A stretch of DNA of 63,819 bases from the NCBI RefSeq assembly GCF_016648855.1, contig NZ_JACLQU010000015.1:1-63819 (forward strand), written 5' to 3'. Both the position numbers and the translations under genes were made by a program. The DNA is from Streptococcus parasanguinis. GTDB lineage: Bacteria; Bacillota; Bacilli; Lactobacillales; Streptococcaceae. Position 1 is the first letter of the stretch, and every line of letters begins with the position of its first letter. Of this stretch, positions 62,449 through 63,819 are shown one piece after another. Under the pieces are notes generated by a model. It did not search any database. It was not told where the DNA came from and saw only the letters and a list, made by a program, of their open reading frames with translations.

Positions 62449-63432
62449 ATGAAAGATCCCAAATTATTAGAGACAATGAAAAATTACAAGGGACGGGATG
62501 ACGTTCCTGAAGATTTTGATAGCTTTTGGAATCAAGCCCTAGCAAAGATGACTGAACTGCCTGAATACAAGCTCGAAGAACGAGATTTCAGCATTCCAAA
62601 TGTTGCTTGTTATGAATTAACCTTTAAAGGAACACGAGATGGATCCGTTTATGCGCGGGTTGTTTTCCCAAAAACGGATCAAAAGGTTCCAGTTATTTTC
62701 CATTTTCATGGCTATATGGGCCGTTGTTGGGATTGGTCTGACATGCTGACTTATACAGTAGCCGGCTATGGTGTTGTGACTATGGATGTAAGAGGTCAGT
62801 CAGGCTATTCAACAGACGGTGACCGTTCACCACTTGGGAATACGGTAAAAGGACAGATTATCCGCGGAGCCGTGGAAGGTCCGGATGAGCTCTTTTATAA
62901 GGATGTCTATTTAGATCTTTACCAGTTAATTGAAATTGTAGCCAGCCTCCCTCAAGTAGACGACAGCAAACTTGCCAGCTACGGAGCCTCTCAAGGCGGT
63001 GCCCTTGCTCTGGTTGCTGCTGGATTGAATTCTCGTATACAACGAACGGTAACCATTTATCCATTCTTATCAGATTTCAGACGAGTATTAGAAATTGGAA
63101 ATACCAGTGAGGCCTATGACGAGCTTTTCCGTTATTTCAAGTTCCATGATCCATTCCATGAAACAGAAGATCGTTTGATGCAGACTTTGGCCTATATTGA
63201 TGTGAAAAATTTTGCTCATCGGATCAAAGGACAAGTTCACATGATTACAGGACTAGACGATGATGTCTGTTATCCTGAAACGCAGTTTGCTATTTATAAT
63301 CGCTTAGAATGTCCAAAAGAGCATTTAATTATGCCAGAATATGCGCATGAAGCTATGAACGTTCAAGTCAATGATCGAGTCTATAATTGGCTCTGTGATA
63401 GCAAGATTCCATTTCAGTATGTAGAAAAATAA
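62449..63432 (+). CDS. Acetyl xylan esterase / cephalosporin-C deacetylase (CE7) family
   Basis: The 327-residue protein belongs to carbohydrate esterase family 7, whose members remove acetyl groups from sugars or small acetylated compounds in the cytoplasm. It shows the RGQ signature (DVRGQSGYS), the nucleophile motif GASQGG and the catalytic His in EYAHEAMN. I chose ATG 62449, with AAGGAGG upstream; ATG 62431 would remove that site. It may deacetylate imported sialic acids or oligosaccharides, which is inference. Confidence 0.9.
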   Translation: MKDPKLLETMKNYKGRDDVPEDFDSFWNQALAKMTELPEYKLEERDFSIPNVACYELTFKGTRDGSVYARVVFPKTDQKVPVIFHFHGYMGRCWDWSDMLTYTVAGYGVVTMDVRGQSGYSTDGDRSPLGNTVKGQIIRGAVEGPDELFYKDVYLDLYQLIEIVASLPQVDDSKLASYGASQGGALALVAAGLNSRIQRTVTIYPFLSDFRRVLEIGNTSEAYDELFRYFKFHDPFHETEDRLMQTLAYIDVKNFAHRIKGQVHMITGLDDDVCYPETQFAIYNRLECPKEHLIMPEYAHEAMNVQVNDRVYNWLCDSKIPFQYVEK

Positions 63433-63819
63433 GTTAGAGAAGAAAATAATCAGTAGATCCATGAGGTTTGCTGATTTTATTGTAGTTAAAAACTAAAAGT
63501 TTATGTACAATTGACTAAACTAAAGCTAAACCATTGATACAACTAAATTAGAAGCATAAAGTACATTCGTTAAAAAGTGTACTTTATTTTTGTTTTGTAC
63601 ATTATTCTGGAGTGGTATTTTGTATATTTTATAGTTCATCTTATTATCAAATCTAAGAAATTGGTTTATACATTTTTTCAATGATAATCAATGTATAATA
63701 AAAAAATTAAAGTTCGAATTCTGAAACTACTTTCACATATATAAAATTGAATCTAAATTGCTGTAGGCCTATAATAAAGATAGGGATAAAAAGAAATCTT
63801 CCTAGAAAGGAGTATACTG
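63433..63819 (+). other. Gene-free 3' end of window with terminator and promoter
   Basis: The AT-rich interval holds the CE7 esterase terminator (AAAGTACA with TGTACTTT, T run, 63558-63592). Further on is a near-consensus promoter, TTGAAT-N17-TATAAT (63747-63775). The last bases, AGAAAGGAG at about 63804-63813, are a ribosome-binding site for a gene that starts beyond the window. I see no ORF. Confidence 0.75.

Overview
The window looks like a chromosomal segment of an oral Streptococcus of the sanguinis/parasanguinis/mitis type. The evidence is low-to-moderate GC, classical AAGGAG ribosome-binding sites, and many neighbourhoods shared with pneumococcus-like genomes: rex with the cysteine desulfurase genes and the second PRPP synthetase, relQ-nadK-rluD-pta, pgm beside a Bta-type thioredoxin, coaB-coaC-panT, tdk-prfA-prmC-tsaC-glyA-pvaA, guaA beside a GntR regulator, and ylxM-ffh. 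I see no rRNA or tRNA gene, no insertion sequence, no phage and no CRISPR array. The species call is inference.

Layout. 1-7.7 kb: rex, an Fe-S/PRPP operon on the minus strand, a CYTH protein, then the plus-strand relQ-nadK-rluD-pta operon. 7.7-18.3 kb: a cysteine-free mutY, a Bta-like thioredoxin, pgm, the CoA-precursor genes, fhs, a MATE exporter, a GNAT protein and a YdcF-type membrane protein. 18.4-27.6 kb: brnQ, a ccdA plus lipoprotein-thioredoxin pair, then a redox block. In that block a minus-strand operon (apbE and two NAD(P)H:FMN reductases) faces nox, and the two have nearly identical promoters; a ClC transporter follows. 27.6-32.4 kb: a complete EfeO-EfeB-EfeU iron-uptake operon fused to its own tatC-tatA. 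32.4-36 kb: AT-rich accessory DNA with two unlisted small membrane-protein ORFs and orphan genes. 36-42.5 kb: purine salvage (guaC with a PurBox-like site; xpt-pbuX behind a guanine-type riboswitch), a second MATE protein and ilvD. 42.6-51.4 kb: translation and one-carbon genes, pvaA, a DUF1002 secreted protein, and an array of repeated hairpins. 51.4-59.3 kb: guaA, gntR and a tight five-gene lipid-like biosynthetic cluster. 59.3-63.8 kb: ylxM-ffh and two hydrolases.

Two places may hold undescribed systems. (1) The last reductase of the apbE operon ends in a Gly/His-rich tail with two exact copies of the ApbE flavinylation motif (Dxx[S/T]GA[T/S]). This predicts a cytoplasmic NAD(P)H reductase carrying two covalent FMN groups, made by the neighbouring ApbE and co-regulated with nox. 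(2) The glycosyltransferase / OleD-like reductase / metallo-beta-lactamase-fold hydrolase / adenylate-forming enzyme / KAS III-like condensing enzyme cluster has the parts needed to make and glycosylate a beta-hydroxy or beta-lactone acyl product, without any acyl carrier protein.

Smaller observations include a MutY with no cysteine at all, two apparently leaderless genes (mutY, ylxM), two families of structured intergenic repeats, and a tandem array of terminator-like hairpins.
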